Below are positions 45,899 through 57,593 of a DNA stretch of 64,000 nucleotides, one piece after another (position 1 is the stretch's first letter; the number at the start of each line of letters is the position of its first letter). This DNA comes from Eurosta solidaginis. Lineage: Eukaryota; Arthropoda; Insecta; Diptera; Tephritidae. The DNA is taken from the NCBI RefSeq assembly GCF_040869045.1, contig NC_090321.1, positions 32,733,426 through 32,797,425 of the forward strand. Reading direction: 5' to 3'. The position numbers and the translations under genes are program-made. The notes below the pieces were generated by a model, which did not search any database, was not told the origin of the DNA, and saw only the letters and a list, made by a program, of their open reading frames with translations.

Positions 45899-48800
45899 AC
45901 AAGTAAGGAAGGCTAAGTTCGGGTGTAACCGAACATTACATACACAGTTGAGAGCTATGGAGACAAAATAAGGAAAATCACCATGTAGGAAAATGAACCT
46001 AGGGTAGCCCTGGAATGTGGTTGTATGACATGTGTATCAAATGGAAGGTATTAAAGAGTATTTTAAGAGAGAGTAGGCCATAGTTCTATGGATGGACGCC
46101 ATTTAGGGATATCGCCATAAAGGTGGACCAGGGCTGACTCTAGAATTTGTTTGTACGACATGGGTATCAAATGAAAGGTGTTACTGAGCATTTTAAGAGG
46201 GAGTGGGCCTTAGGTCTATCGGTGGACGCCTTTTCGATATATCGCCATTAAGGTGGGCCAGGGGTGAATCTAGAATGTGTTTGTACGATATGGGTAACAA
46301 ATGAAAGTGTTAATGAGTATTTTGAAAAGGAGTGATTCTTAGTTCCATAGGTGGATGCCGTTTCGTGATATCGCCATAAAGGTGGACCAGGGGTGACTCC
46401 AGAATGTGTTTGTACGATATGGGAATCAAATGAAAGGTGTTACTGAGCATTTTAAAAGGGAGTGGGCATTAGGTCTATAGGTGGACGCCTTTTCGGCATA
46501 TCGCCATTAGGCTGGGCCAGGGGTGACTCTAGAATATGTTTGTACGATATGGGTATCAAATGAAAGGTGTTAATGAGTATTTTGAAAAGGAGTGATACTT
46601 AGTTCCATAGGTGGACGCCGTTTCGAGATATCGCCATAAAGGTGGACCAGGGGTGACTCCAGAATGCGTTTGTACGATATGGGAATCAAATGAAAGGTGT
46701 TACTGATCATTTGAAGAGGGAGTGGGTATTAGGTCTATAGGTGGACGCCTTTTCGAGATATCGCCATTAGGGTGGGTCAGGGGTGACTCTAGAATGTTTG
46801 TACGATATGGGTATCAAACGAAAGGTGTTACTGAGCATTTTAAGAGGGAGTGGGGATTAGGTCTATAGGTGGATGCCTTTTGGAGATATCGCCATTAGGG
46901 TGGGCCAGGGGTGACTCTAGAATGCGTTTGTACGATATGGGAATCAAACGAAAGATGTTACTGAGCATTTTAAGAGGGAGTGGGGATTAGGTCTATAGGT
47001 GGATGCCTTTTGGAGATATCGCCATTAGGGTGGGCCAGGGGTGACTCTAGAATGTTTGTACGATATGGGTATCAAACGAAAGGTGTTACTGATCATTTGA
47101 AGAGGGAGTGGGGATTAGGTCTATAGGTGGATGCCTTTTGGAGATATCGCCATTAGGGTGGGCCAGGGGTGACTCTAGAATGCGTTTGTACGATATGGGA
47201 ATCAAACGAAAGATGTTACTGAGCATTTTAAGAGGGAGTGGGGATTAGGTCTATAGGTGGATGCCTTTTGGAGATATCGCCATTAGGGTGGGCCAGGGGT
47301 GACTCTAGAATGTTTGTACGATATGGGTATCAAACGAAAGGTGTTACTGATCATTTGAAGAGGGAGTGGGGATTAGGTCTATAGGTGGATGCCTTTTGGA
47401 GATATCGCCATTAGGGTGGGCCAGGGGTGACTCTAGAATGCGTTTGTACGATATGGGAATCAAACGAAAGATGTTACTGAGCATTTTAAGAGGGAGTGGG
47501 GATTAGGTCTATAGGTGGATGCCTTTTGGAGATATCGCCATTAGGGTGGGCCAGGGGTGACTCTAGAATGTTTGTACGATATGGGTATCAAACGAAAGGT
47601 GTTACTGATCATTTGAAGAGGGAGTGGGGATTAGGTCTATAGGTGGATGCCTTTTGGAGATATCGCCATTAGGGTGGGCCAGGGGTGACTCTAGAATGCG
47701 TTTGTACGATATGGGAATCAAACGAAAGATGTTACTGATCATTTGAAGAGGGAGTGGGTATTAGGTCTATAGGTGGACGCCTTTTCGAGATATCGCCATT
47801 AGGGTGGGTCAGGGGTGACTCTAGAATGTTTGTACGATATGGGTATCAAACGAAAGGTGTTACTGAGCATTTTAAGAGGGAGTGGGGATTAGGTCTATAG
47901 GTGGATGCCTTTTGGAGATATCGCCATTAGGGTGGGCCAGGGGTGACTCTAGAATGCGTTTGTACGATATGGGAATCAAACGAAAGATGTTACTGAGCAT
48001 TTTAAGAGGGAGTGGGGATTAGGTCTATAGGTGGATGCCTTTTGGAGATATCGCCATTAGGGTGGGCCAGGGGTGACTCTAGAATGTTTGTACGATATGG
48101 GTATCAAACGAAAGGTGTTACTGATCATTTGAAGAGGGAGTGGGGATTAGGTCTATAGGTGGATGCCTTTTGGAGATATCGCCATTAGGGTGGGCCAGGG
48201 GTGACTCTAGAATGCGTTTGTACGATATGGGAATCAAACGAAAGATGTTACTGAGCATTTTAAGAGGGAGTGGGGATTAGGTCTATAGGTGGATGCCTTT
48301 TGGAGATATCGCCATTAGGGTGGGCCAGGGGTGACTCTAGAATGCGTTTGTACGATATGGGAATCAAACGAAAGATGTTACTGAGCATTTTAAGAGGGAG
48401 TGGGGATTAGGTCTATAGGTGGATGCCTTTTGGAGATATCGCCATTAGGGTGGGCCAGGGGTGACTCTAGAATGTTTGTACGATATGGGTATCAAACGAA
48501 AGGTGTTAGCATTTTAAGTGGGAGTGGGCATTAGGTCTATAGGTGGACGCCTTTTCGAGATATCGCCATTAGGGTGGGCAGGGGTGACTTTAGAATGTTT
48601 TTACGATGTGGGTATCAAACGAAAGGTGTTACTGAGCATTTTAAGAGGGAGTGGACATTAGGTCACGTGGACGCCTTTTCGAGACATCGCCATTAGGGTG
48701 GGCCATGGGTGACTCTAGAATGTTTGTACGATATGGGTATCAAACGAAATGTGTTACTGAGCATTTTAAGAGGGAGTGGGCATTAGGTCTATTGGTAGAC

Positions 48801-50288
48801 GCCTTTTCGAGATATCGCCATTAGGGTGGGCCAGGGGTGACACTACAATGTGTTTGTACGATATGGATATCAAATTAAAAGTATCAGTGAGGGTTTTAAA
48901 AGCGAGTGGCCCTTAGATGTATATGTGAAGGCGTTCTCGCGATATCGACCAAAATGTGGACCAGGTGATCCAGAAAATCATCTGTCGGGTACTGCTAATT
49001 TAATTATATATGAAATACCACTAACAGTATTTCTGCCAAGATTCCAAGGGCTGTTGATTTCGCCTTGTAGAACTTTTCATTTTCTTCTACTTAATATGGT
49101 AGGTGTCACACCTATTTTACAAAGTTTTTTCCAAAGTTATATTTTGCGTCAATAAACCAATCCAGTTACCATGTTTCATCCCTTTTTTCGTATTTAGTAT
49201 AGAATTATGGAATTTTTTTCATTTTTCGTAATTTTCGATATCGATAAAGTGGGCGTGGTTATGGTCGGATTTCGGCCATTTTTTATACCAAGATAAAGTG
49301 ACTTCAGATAAGTACGTGGACTAAGTTTAGTAAAGATATATTGGTTTTTGCTCAAGTTATTGTGTTAACGGCCGAGTGGAAGGAGAGACGGTGGACTGTG
49401 TATAAGAACTGGGCGTGGCTTCCACCGATTTCGCCCATTTTCACAGAGAACAGTTACCGTCATAGAGTCTATGCCTCTACTAAATTTGAGAAGGATTGGT
49501 AAATTTTTGTTCGACTTATGGCATTAAAAGTATTCTAGACAAACTAAATGAAAATGGGCGGAGCCACGCCCATTTTGAGATTTTCTTTTCTTTTTGTATT
49601 TTGTTGCATCATATCATTACTGGAGTTGAATTTTAACTTAATTTACTTATATACAGTAAAGATATTAAATTTTTTGTTAAAATTTGAATTTAAAAAAAAA
49701 AATTTTTTTAAAGGGGGCGTGTTCTTCATCCAATTTTGATAATTTTTATTTAACACATATATAGTAATAGTAGTAACGTTCCTGCCAAATTTCATCATGA
49801 TGTCTTCAACGACTGCCAAATTACAGCTTGCGAAACTTTTAAATTACCTTCTTGTAAAAGTGAGCGGTGCCACGCCCATTGTCCAAAATCTTACTAATTT
49901 TCTCTTCTGCGTCATAACGTCAACCCATCTACCAAGTTCCATCGCTTTATCCGCCTTTGGCAATGAATTATCGCATTTTTTCGGTTTTTCGAAATTTTCG
50001 ATATCGAAAAAGTGGGCGTGGTTATAGTCAGATATCGTTCATTTTAAATAGCGATCTGAGATGAGTGCCCTGGAATCTACGTACCAAATTTCATCAAGAT
50101 ACCTCAAAATTTACTCAAGTTATCGTGTTAACGGACGGACGGACATGGCTCAATCAAATTTTTTTTCGATCCTGATTATTTTGATATATGGAAGTCTATA
50201 TCTATCTCGATTCCTTTATACCTGTACAACCAACCGTTATCCAATCAAAGTTAATATACTCTGTGAGCTCTGCTCAACTGAGTATAAT
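45899..50288 (-). mobile_element. HINE long form with expanded minisatellite
   Basis: Left end ACAAGTAAGGAAGGCTAAGT, hairpin TTCGGGTGTAACCGAA and subterminal ACAGTTGAGAGCT. Right end GTGAGCTCTGCTCAACTGAG then TATAATAAAAA. Between them are about 22 units of the 130-bp repeat, then the core with GGGCGGAGCCACGCCC, TCGATATCGAAAAAGTGGGC and a short GGACGGACGGAC run. At 4.39 kb it is twice the length of the 32271 copy, entirely through minisatellite growth. It is inserted in a ~460-bp satellite. It has no ORF of its own. Confidence 0.8.
46010..48990. repeat. 130-bp minisatellite, about 22 units, with 258-bp dimer order
   Basis: Two unit types alternate. Type A (130 bp) has AATGCGTTTGTACG and GAGCATTTTAAGAG; type B (128 bp) has AATGTTTGTACG and GATCATTTGAAGAG. 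Type A starts at 46921, 47179, 47437, 47695, 47953 and 48211, exactly 258 bp apart. Type B starts at 47051, 47309 and 47567. Flanking units at both ends are more diverged, as expected when unequal exchange homogenises the centre. Confidence 0.93.
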
Positions 50289-50289
50289 A

Positions 50290-51410
50290 AAAACTGAAAC
50301 ATCGTCAGGAAAAGAAAAATTGGTAAAAAGCCACGCGAGTTTTGGGGTACCTTCAACTTGTACTTTGTTTAACTTTAATTCATTGGAATACAAAACTGCA
50401 TACTCAAAAAAAATTGTAAAAACTCTAAATAAAAGTTAGAGATTTTCGTAAAACTTCTTCGAATTTCGAAATTTTTTTTAAAACATTTTTGAAACTGTCT
50501 TTCTTTGTTTAGGTAACCTCTATTTTTATTTTCAATCACTTATGAAACAATTTACATCAATTTTGTAACTAAAACCAAGACCAATCTCAAAAATGTTTTC
50601 GAAAAAATTTGAAAATATTACAAAAATCTCAAATTTTTTATTTACAGTTTCGTGAATTTTTTTGAGTAAGCAAATTTATAGCCCAACCAATTTGCAAAAG
50701 CATTTTGATATTTGCTTTTATACGAATGGCACAAATCTTTTTTTTATATGGAAGAAAATCTGAAACATCACCAAGAAAAAAATTGATAGAAATCCATGCG
50801 AATTTTGGGGAACCTTTAACTTATAAGTCCAACTTAAATTCACTGGGATGAAAAGCTCAAGATGAGTTAATGATACAAATTCAAATTGTCGTAACATTTT
50901 TAAATTTTTTCGAAATTCAAGAACTTTACAAAAGTATGAAACTATTTATTTAGAGTTTAATAATTTTTTTTTCAGTAATTCCATCTTATAGGTCAACCAA
51001 TTCTAGTCCAACAAAGTACATGTGATAGATCTCTCAAAAATCGTATTCATGTTTGACAACTTTTTTTCGAGAGCTTCGTGATATTTTTGAAAAGCGCAAA
51101 GCTTTATTTTTATATCTAAACAAATCTAACACATCGCCAGGAAAGGAAAATTGGTAAAAATCCACGCGAGTTTTGATGTACCTTCAACTTGCACTTTGTG
51201 ACCAACACATTTTTTTTTTGTTTTTTTTTTTCAATTTATTAGAATACAAAACTGCATACTCAAAAACAAAATTCTAAAAACTCTAAATAAAATTTTGAAA
51301 TTTTCGTAAATTTCTGCGAATTGCGAAATTTTTTTGAAAACAATTTTGAGATTGGCTTGCTTTATTTAATTTCAGCTACAAAATTAATGAATTTTATTTA
51401 ATTACCGAAA
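50290..51410. repeat. AT-rich ~460-500 bp satellite, right part
   Basis: CATCGTCAGGAAAAGAAAAA at 50302, ACATCACCAAGAAAAAAATT near 50766 and ACATCGCCAGGAAAGGAAAA near 51130 mark successive units. CAATCACTTATGAAACAAT near 50534 matches the left part. Spacing is about 464 and then 364 bp, so one unit is shortened. Confidence 0.8.
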
Positions 51411-51489
51411 ATAAAACAAACAAAAAATTTAATTGACGAAATTTGAAAAAAATGACTGCTATTTTCTTGCTCTCAACTGTATCTATAAA

Positions 51490-51779
51490 TAAAGAAATAA
51501 ATATAAGGCGCAATAACCTCCGAATGGATTGGGGCCAAGCTTCTCATCATATTTGCGTCGTGCTACCTTTTAATTTTTCCTACAAATTGGCGAAGCGAGA
51601 CGTACACGCTTAATGCCGACGGCGAACGGCATCTGTAGGGCAGGTCACTTTTCATTGAGAAGCTTTTCATGACAGAAATACAGACGGCGTGCTTGCCAAA
51701 TCACTGCCGAGGGACGGCCCCGCTTGGAAAAACTTTCTTCTTGCTCGGCGTGGTAGGCGGAGTACGGTACCACTACAGA
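51490..51779 (-). mobile_element. SINE with internal deletion at the B box
   Basis: Tail GGCGCAATAACCTCCGAATG and body GCATCTGTAGGGCAGGTCAC and GAGAAGCTTTTCATGACAG are present. The sequence then jumps from CTTTCTTCTTGCTCGG to CGTGGTAGGCGGAGTACGG, so the B-box segment is lost. It probably cannot be transcribed by RNA polymerase III. Confidence 0.75.
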
Positions 51780-51959
51780 TAAAGAAAAAGGCTGTTCCCA
51801 CAACGCAACGCAAAATTTTAGAGTTTGAAAAATATTTTTAAAAGAGGCGTTCGTATTAATTTTTCGTGAAGTTTCATGTCTAAACCTACAGAAAACCAAT
51901 GTTTTTAAGGGCAGTAGAGCTCGACAAGTTGTTGAGGCTGAACCCCAACAGAGGTAAGT

Positions 51960-52026
51960 TTACAGCTTCATGTAACGGTTTGTTATTCGCTTCTTATCGG
52001 CTTGCTATCGATGGGTTACAGATGTG
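51960..52026. repeat. 11-bp-phased TTATCG array, small left piece
   Basis: GGTTTGTTATTCGCTTCTTA then TCGGCTTGCTATCGATGGGT repeats the TTGTTATCGAT unit in the orientation opposite to 52313-52555, so the orientation flips across the SINE insertion. Confidence 0.45.
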
Positions 52027-52040
52027 TCATTGATTCTATA

Positions 52041-52298
52041 AAATAAAAAAATAAATATAAGACGCGATAACCTCCGAAGAGATCTAAGCCGAGCTTCTCT
52101 TCCAACTTCCGTCGTGCTCTTCTTGATTTTCCCTATAAATTGGCCGGACGGGATCTACATGTTTTATACCGACTCCGAACGGCATCTGCAAGGCAGATGA
52201 GTTTTCACTGAGAGCTTTTCATGGCAGAAATACACTCGGAGCGCTTTCCAGACACTGCCGAGGGGCGACCCCGCATAGAAAAATTTTCTTCTAATCTC
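52041..52298 (-). mobile_element. SINE lacking its tRNA head, with 14-bp target duplication
   Basis: Exact duplication TCATTGATTCTATA at 52027-52040 and 52299-52312. The insert begins (left) with the tail AAATAAAAAAATAAATATAA then GACGCGATAACCTCCG and stops at CGCATAGAAAAATTTTCTTC, before any tRNA-like sequence. The 5' truncation happened at insertion, because the duplication flanks the truncated form. Confidence 0.88.
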
Positions 52299-52312
52299 TC
52301 ATTGATTCTATA

Positions 52313-52555
52313 TTGAAGTTTAATCGGTATATGTTTCATAACAAAGCAATGAGTCGCCGATATGACGACCGATAACTTCTTGACTACAAATCGATAAGTT
52401 ATTGATAACAAACCGATAAATTTTCAATAACAAAACGATGGAAAATTGAAATAATACCGATAAAAAGATACACTCCGATAATAAATATATAAATTTTTTA
52501 CAACAAATCGATAAATTTTTCAGACCAATAAGTGAATAAGTGATAATAACCACAA
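52313..52555. repeat. 11-bp-phased CGATAA array (copy 3)
   Basis: From about 52389 the units read CGATAAGTTAT, TGATAACAAAC, CGATAAATTTT, CAATAACAAAA, CGATGGAAAAT, TGAAATAATAC, CGATAAAAAGA, all in exact 11-base register, then slip and continue ACAAATCGATAAATTTTTC. It is the clearest stretch of this family. Confidence 0.75.
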
Positions 52556-53205
52556 AAGATACATATCATAGGCACATTCACTTTCATACACATCATCAAC
52601 CTTGCCTGCCGAAAAACTCCAGTAAATTGAGAAAATCAACTTAACTTTACCATTAGCACCAACTGTTTCCACAAACTGTGCTCCTCTTCACTTCATTAAG
52701 CAACACCCTTCCAGCACCGCTGCGCTCTTAAGGCCATATTCTACTTATAACTCAATTGCAGCGATTTATTCGCACTTCTACGCAAATGTTCAGTCCGTAT
52801 TGTTATTGTTTTTATTGAACGTATAAGCAACGAAATTGTTTGCTATTAAAAACGTAAGCAAAAGCTGATTTTGTGCATAAAATGGTCAAGAAAGAAAAAC
52901 TCATAAAGCGGCGCGTTGTGTAGTGTCCTATGGGTGATTCGCACATTTACCACTGACGAGCTTCGTCTATTTTTTCTTTACTTTATTATCTACTTTCTTG
53001 TTTTTGTTGTTTGCAACATATTGGGCTATCAATAAAATTATCGAGATCATTAAGTGGATTAAGTGTCAGCCATCAGGCGCATAAGTTGCGATTTGCTTAT
53101 CGTGTTTGTTGTATGCGCTTACGTGCTGATACTGTTGAGGATTCTAGTTGTCCTCCTGCGTCGTCAGGTAGATGCCCGCTATCCGGCTCAACTTTTCGTT
53201 GATAT
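52556..53205. other. Unassigned sequence
   Basis: No supported gene. A plus-strand 63-codon frame at 53011 has no recognised domain. Confidence 0.35.
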
Positions 53206-54499
53206 TAACTATCAGCTGAGCAGACCTCGCAGAGTACATTAATTTTGTTCGCATAATGGTAATCCGTAACAAAATAAACTAATCGAGATAGATATAGACT
53301 TCTATATATCAAAATGATCGGTACGAAAAAGGAAATTCATTTAGCCATGTCCGTCCGTTCCGTCTGTCTGTCCGTGAACACGATAAATTGATTAAATTTT
53401 GAGGTATCTTAATGAAATTTGGTATGTAAGTGTCTGGGCATTCATCTCAGATCGCTATTTAAAATGTACGAAATCGGAATATAACCACGCTCAGTTTTTC
53501 GATATCGAAAATTTCGAAAAACCAAAAAAGTGCGATAATTCATTACGACAGAACGATAAAGTGATTAAACTTCGTAGGTGGGTTGAACTTATGACGCAGA
53601 ATAGAAAATTAGTAAAATTTTGGACAATGGGCGTGGCACCGCCCACTTTTAAAAGAAGGTAATTTAAAAGTTTTGCACGCTGTAATTTGGCAGTCGTTGA
53701 AGATATCACGATGCCATTTCGCAGGAACGTTACTCCTATTACTATATGTGTGTTAAATAAAAATTTGCAAAATCGGATGACGAACGTACCGCTTTTAAAA
53801 AAAAATTTTAAGACAAATTTTAACAAAAAATGTAATATCTTTACAGTATATAAGTAAATTATGTCAACATTCAAACCCAGTAATGATATGGTGTAACAAA
53901 ATACAAAAATAAAAAAAAATTTCAAAATGGGCGTGGCTCCGTCCTTTTTCATTTAATTTGTTTAGAATAATTTTAATGCCATAAGTCGAACAAAAATTTA
54001 CCAATCCTTGTGGAATTTGGTTGGGGCATAGATCATGTGGAGATAACTATTTTCTGTGAAAATGGGCGAAATCGGTTGAAGCCACGCCTAGTTTTTATAA
54101 ACAGTCGGCCGTCTGTCCTTCGGCTCGGCCGTTAACACAATAACTTGAGCAAAAATCGATATATCCTTACTAAACTTAGTTCACGTACTTATCTGAACTC
54201 ACTTTGTCATGGTATTAAAAATGGGCGAAATCCGACTATGACCACGCCCACTTTTTCGATATCGAAAGTTACGAAAAATGAAAAAATGCCACAATTCTAC
54301 ACCAAATACGAAAGTTGGGATGAAACATGGTAATTGGATTGGTTTATTGACGCAAAATATAACTTTATATAAAACTGTGTAAAATGGGTTTCACACCTAC
54401 CATGTTAAGTAGAAGAAAATGAAAAAGTTCTGCAGGGCGAAATCAAAAGCCCTTGGAATCATGGCAGGAATACTTTTCGTGATATTACGTATATAAATA

Positions 54500-54890
54500 A
54501 ATTAGCGGTACCCGACAGATGATGATCTGTGTCACCCTGGGTCCACATTTTGGTCGAGATCTTGAAAATGCCTTCACATATACAACTAAGGGCCACTCCC
54601 TATTAAAACCCTCATTGGTACCTTTAATTTGATACACATATCTTAGAAACACAATACATTCTAGAGTCACCCCTGGTCCACTTTTATGGCGGTATCTCGA
54701 AAAGGCGTCCACCTATAAAACTAAGGATCTCTCCCTTTTAAAATACTCTTTCATACCTTCAATTTGGTACCCATATCGTACAAACACATTCTAGAGTCAC
54801 CCCTGGTCCACCTTTATGGCGATATCTCGAAAAGGTGTCCACCTATAGAACTATGACCCACTCGCTTTTGAAACACTCTTTAATACCTTC
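54500..54890. repeat. 130-bp minisatellite inside HINE (reverse orientation), left of the RTE
   Basis: Units marked by ATTCTAGAGTCACCCCTGGT at about 54658 and 54790 and TTTATGGCGATATCTCGAAAA near 54815. The last unit is cut at TAATACCTTC and continues beyond the RTE at 58252 (TATTTGATACCCATATC). Confidence 0.88.
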
Positions 54891-55244
54891 TGACCGCCAT
54901 TCACCTGGGAATGGCCAGAGCGATTCTTTTGCATGCGGTTCAAGCAGCTCACTACTGCCGGTCGCTTGTGGCCAAGTATCCTCTGGGTAGCCGCTAAACA
55001 TCCGTTTAGCGGTGAGCTAATGTGAGAAGGCGACAACGTGGCTAGGCTACTCTGACATAATCGGTTTAAGGGCTAGCCGGGGGAGATCTCATCGGCAGCG
55101 TCTGTACACCTCTAGGTGCGGCTGCAAGCGGGCGTCTGTCTTAGAGCAAGCGGCTCGCTATATAAACGTGCCAAGTAATATTTTCACCCCCGCTGAGCGG
55201 GTTGTGCGCTGGGCTTGGGACGCGCCACGTAAAACCACACTCCA

Positions 55245-56096
55245 ATGAAATATAACAACAAGCCTCGGATAAATACACTCTCTATTGATGACGACCATGG
55301 CAAACGTTTGAAGGACAACGAATTGAGGGCATGCACGTGGAAATTCCGCTCCCTGAATGGGATTGGTGCAGATGCCCGACTGGTTGATGTCCTCGTCAAA
55401 GCAAAATCTGACATCACCGCCATCCAAGAAATGCGTTGGACGAAGCAAGGAAGAAAGAAGATCAAAAATTGTGACATCTATTGGAGTGGCCATACGAATA
55501 AGCCCAGTTTCGACGTAGGATTCGTGGTGGGAGAGAGACTTTGTGGCCAAGTGCAGGCGTTCACGCCTATGGACGAACGCCTCGCCGCTATCCGAATAAA
55601 AGCAAAATTTTTTAATATATCATTCATCTGCTCCCATGCGCCGACAGAGGAGAAAGACGATGAGGTGAAAGACACTTTTTATGAACAATTAGAACGCACA
55701 TACGAGCGCTGCCCCCGTCATTATATAAAAGTCGTGCTTGGCGACTTTAACGCCAGGGTGGGCACAGAAGGTGTTTTTGGCCCTACAGTCGGAGAGTTCA
55801 GCCTACACAATGAAACTTCTCCTAACGGACTGAGGCTGGTTGACTTTACCGGTGCTCGAAACATGGTCATATCCAGCACGAGGTTCATGCATAAAAAGAT
55901 ACATCAAGCTACATGGCTGTCTCCTGATCGAAATACTCGCAATCAGATCGATCACGTTGTGATAGACGGACGGCATGCCTCCAGTGTTTTAGATGTGCAC
56001 ACGATCCGAGGACCTAAAATTATCTCGTTGCAGCCAAAATACGCACCCGCTTCAGCGCGGCTAAAACCAAGGAACAAAAAACACAAGGGAAGCTAG
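55245..56096 (+). pseudogene. RTE endonuclease region (APE-like), broken at the C-terminal catalytic motif
   Basis: A 283-codon frame. Motifs in order: ACTWKFRSLNG, where the usual Asn of TWNxRxL is Lys; ITAIQEMRW with the metal-binding Glu; FICSHAPT; VLGDFNARVG with Asp and Asn; and TRNQIDHVVIDGR. The final Ser-Asp-His motif expected shortly after IRGP is absent: at about 56020 the sequence passes straight from the CCTAAAATT codons into ATCTCGTTGCAGCC, consistent with loss of a dozen or so bases and a frameshift. The tail from 56022 to the TAG at 56120 makes sense in another frame. In life this domain nicks target DNA for target-primed reverse transcription. This copy cannot do so. Confidence 0.9.
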
Positions 56097-56340
56097 ACGT
56101 CGAAAAGCTTCAATCACAATAGACTGCAAATGATTTCGCAACTCGACTCACACACCTGCTCTCTGAGAGCACAACTCATCTTGAAGGAATACAGGAGCAG
56201 TGGGAGCATATTTCCAAAGCACTTCGTACTGCAGCCGAGGAAAAAATTGGTTACCGGCGACCACGAAAAACAACTAGTACGATAAAAAATGCCGCGTTGC
56301 AACTGAAAGAAAAGACGCTGCCTACAGGGCTACTTTAAAA

Positions 56341-57570
56341 GTGAGCGCGACAAGAGGAGTGTGTGAGCGCTATCGTGAGTTGAAAAAGGAAGCGGGACGC
56401 CTTTTCAGGAAGAAAAAAGCAGAAGCAGAAAGGCGTGAGTGCGAGGAGCTTGAGCTGCTAGCCACCAGGAATAACGCCCGAAAATTTTACCAAAAAATAC
56501 GGCGACAGACAGAAGGTTTTAAGACCGGGGCAAACTCCTGTAGGAACGAAAACGGCGACCTTGTAACTGATTTCCAGAGAGTGCTTAGATTATGGAGGGA
56601 ACAGTTCTCTGTTCTCCTAAATGGAGGCAGCAATTCAGCGCGGATATGAAGAACCCGATCCCGCAATCGATGGTGATGGAATATATGTCCCCCGCCCGAT
56701 TATGACGAAGTTAGAATAGCAATAACCAGATTGAAAAACAACAAGGCCGTGGGCGCTGATGGATTGCCTGCGGAGCTATTCAAGTACGGTGGTGAGGAGT
56801 TGGTAAGGCGCATGCAGCAACTTCTTAGCAAAATATGGACGGAAGAGTGCATGCCCGACGGTTGGAATCTAAGTGTTTTTTGCCCAGTCCACAAGAAGGA
56901 GGATACTGCAAAATGCACCAACTATCGTTGAATCAGCCTTCTCAATATCGCATATAAGGTCCTTTCAAGTGTATTGTGCGAAAGATTGAAGCCCACCATG
57001 AAGCGGCTGATTAGACCTTATCAGTGCGGCTTCAGACCTGGTAAATCTACCATCGACCAGATTTTCACCATGCGCCAAATCTTGGAAAAAACCCGTGAAA
57101 AAATAATCGACACACATCACCTCTTCGTCGATTTTAAAGCCGCCTTCGACAGCACGAAAAGGAGCTACCCATATGCCGCTATGTCTGAATTTGGTTTCCC
57201 CGCAAAACTTATACGGCTGTGCAAAATGACGTTGAGCAACACCATCAGCTCAGTCAGAATTGGGAAGGACCTCTCCGAGCCGTTCGAAACTAAACGAGGT
57301 TTCAGACAGGGTGACCCCCTATCGTGCGATTTCTTCAATTTGATGCTGGAGAAAATTATACTAGCTGCAGAATTTAACCGCACTGGAACAATATTCTATA
57401 AAAGCGTGCAATTACTGGCATATGCTGATGACATTGATATCATCGGCATAAACATCCGCGCTGTTAACTCTGCTTGCTCCAAACTCGAAAAAGAAGCGGT
57501 AAAGATGGGTTTAATGGTGAAAGAGGACAAAACGAAGTACCTACTGTCATCGAGCAGAGTCAGCGCATAG
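56341..57570 (+). pseudogene. RTE reverse transcriptase region, interrupted
   Basis: Frame 1 carries a basic connecting segment (GVCERYRELKKEAGRLFRKK, 56341-56646, which opens at a GTG codon rather than ATG). After small indels around 56650-56695 come NNKAVGADGLPAELFKYGG (56737 on), an in-frame TGA at 56929-56931, and then a continuous frame to 57570. The latter contains YQCGFRPGKSTIDQIF, HHLFVDFKAAFDS (motif A), RGFRQGDPLSCDFFN (motif B) and LLAYADDIDII (motif C, catalytic YADD intact). The gene would synthesise cDNA on nicked target DNA. It ends early where a frameshift near 57565 separates it from the C-terminal domain. Confidence 0.9.
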
Positions 57571-57593
57571 TCGTCTTGGCAACCACGCCACTG

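Noticed and set aside
54891..54975. Possible HDV-like ribozyme at the 5' end of the RTE LINE
   Set aside because: RTE elements in some insects are reported to start with such ribozymes, and a GACCG/CGGTC pairing plus the GCCATTC/GAATGGC hairpin exist. I could not build the required double-pseudoknot fold, so no call. A covariance search of 54885-55000 would decide.
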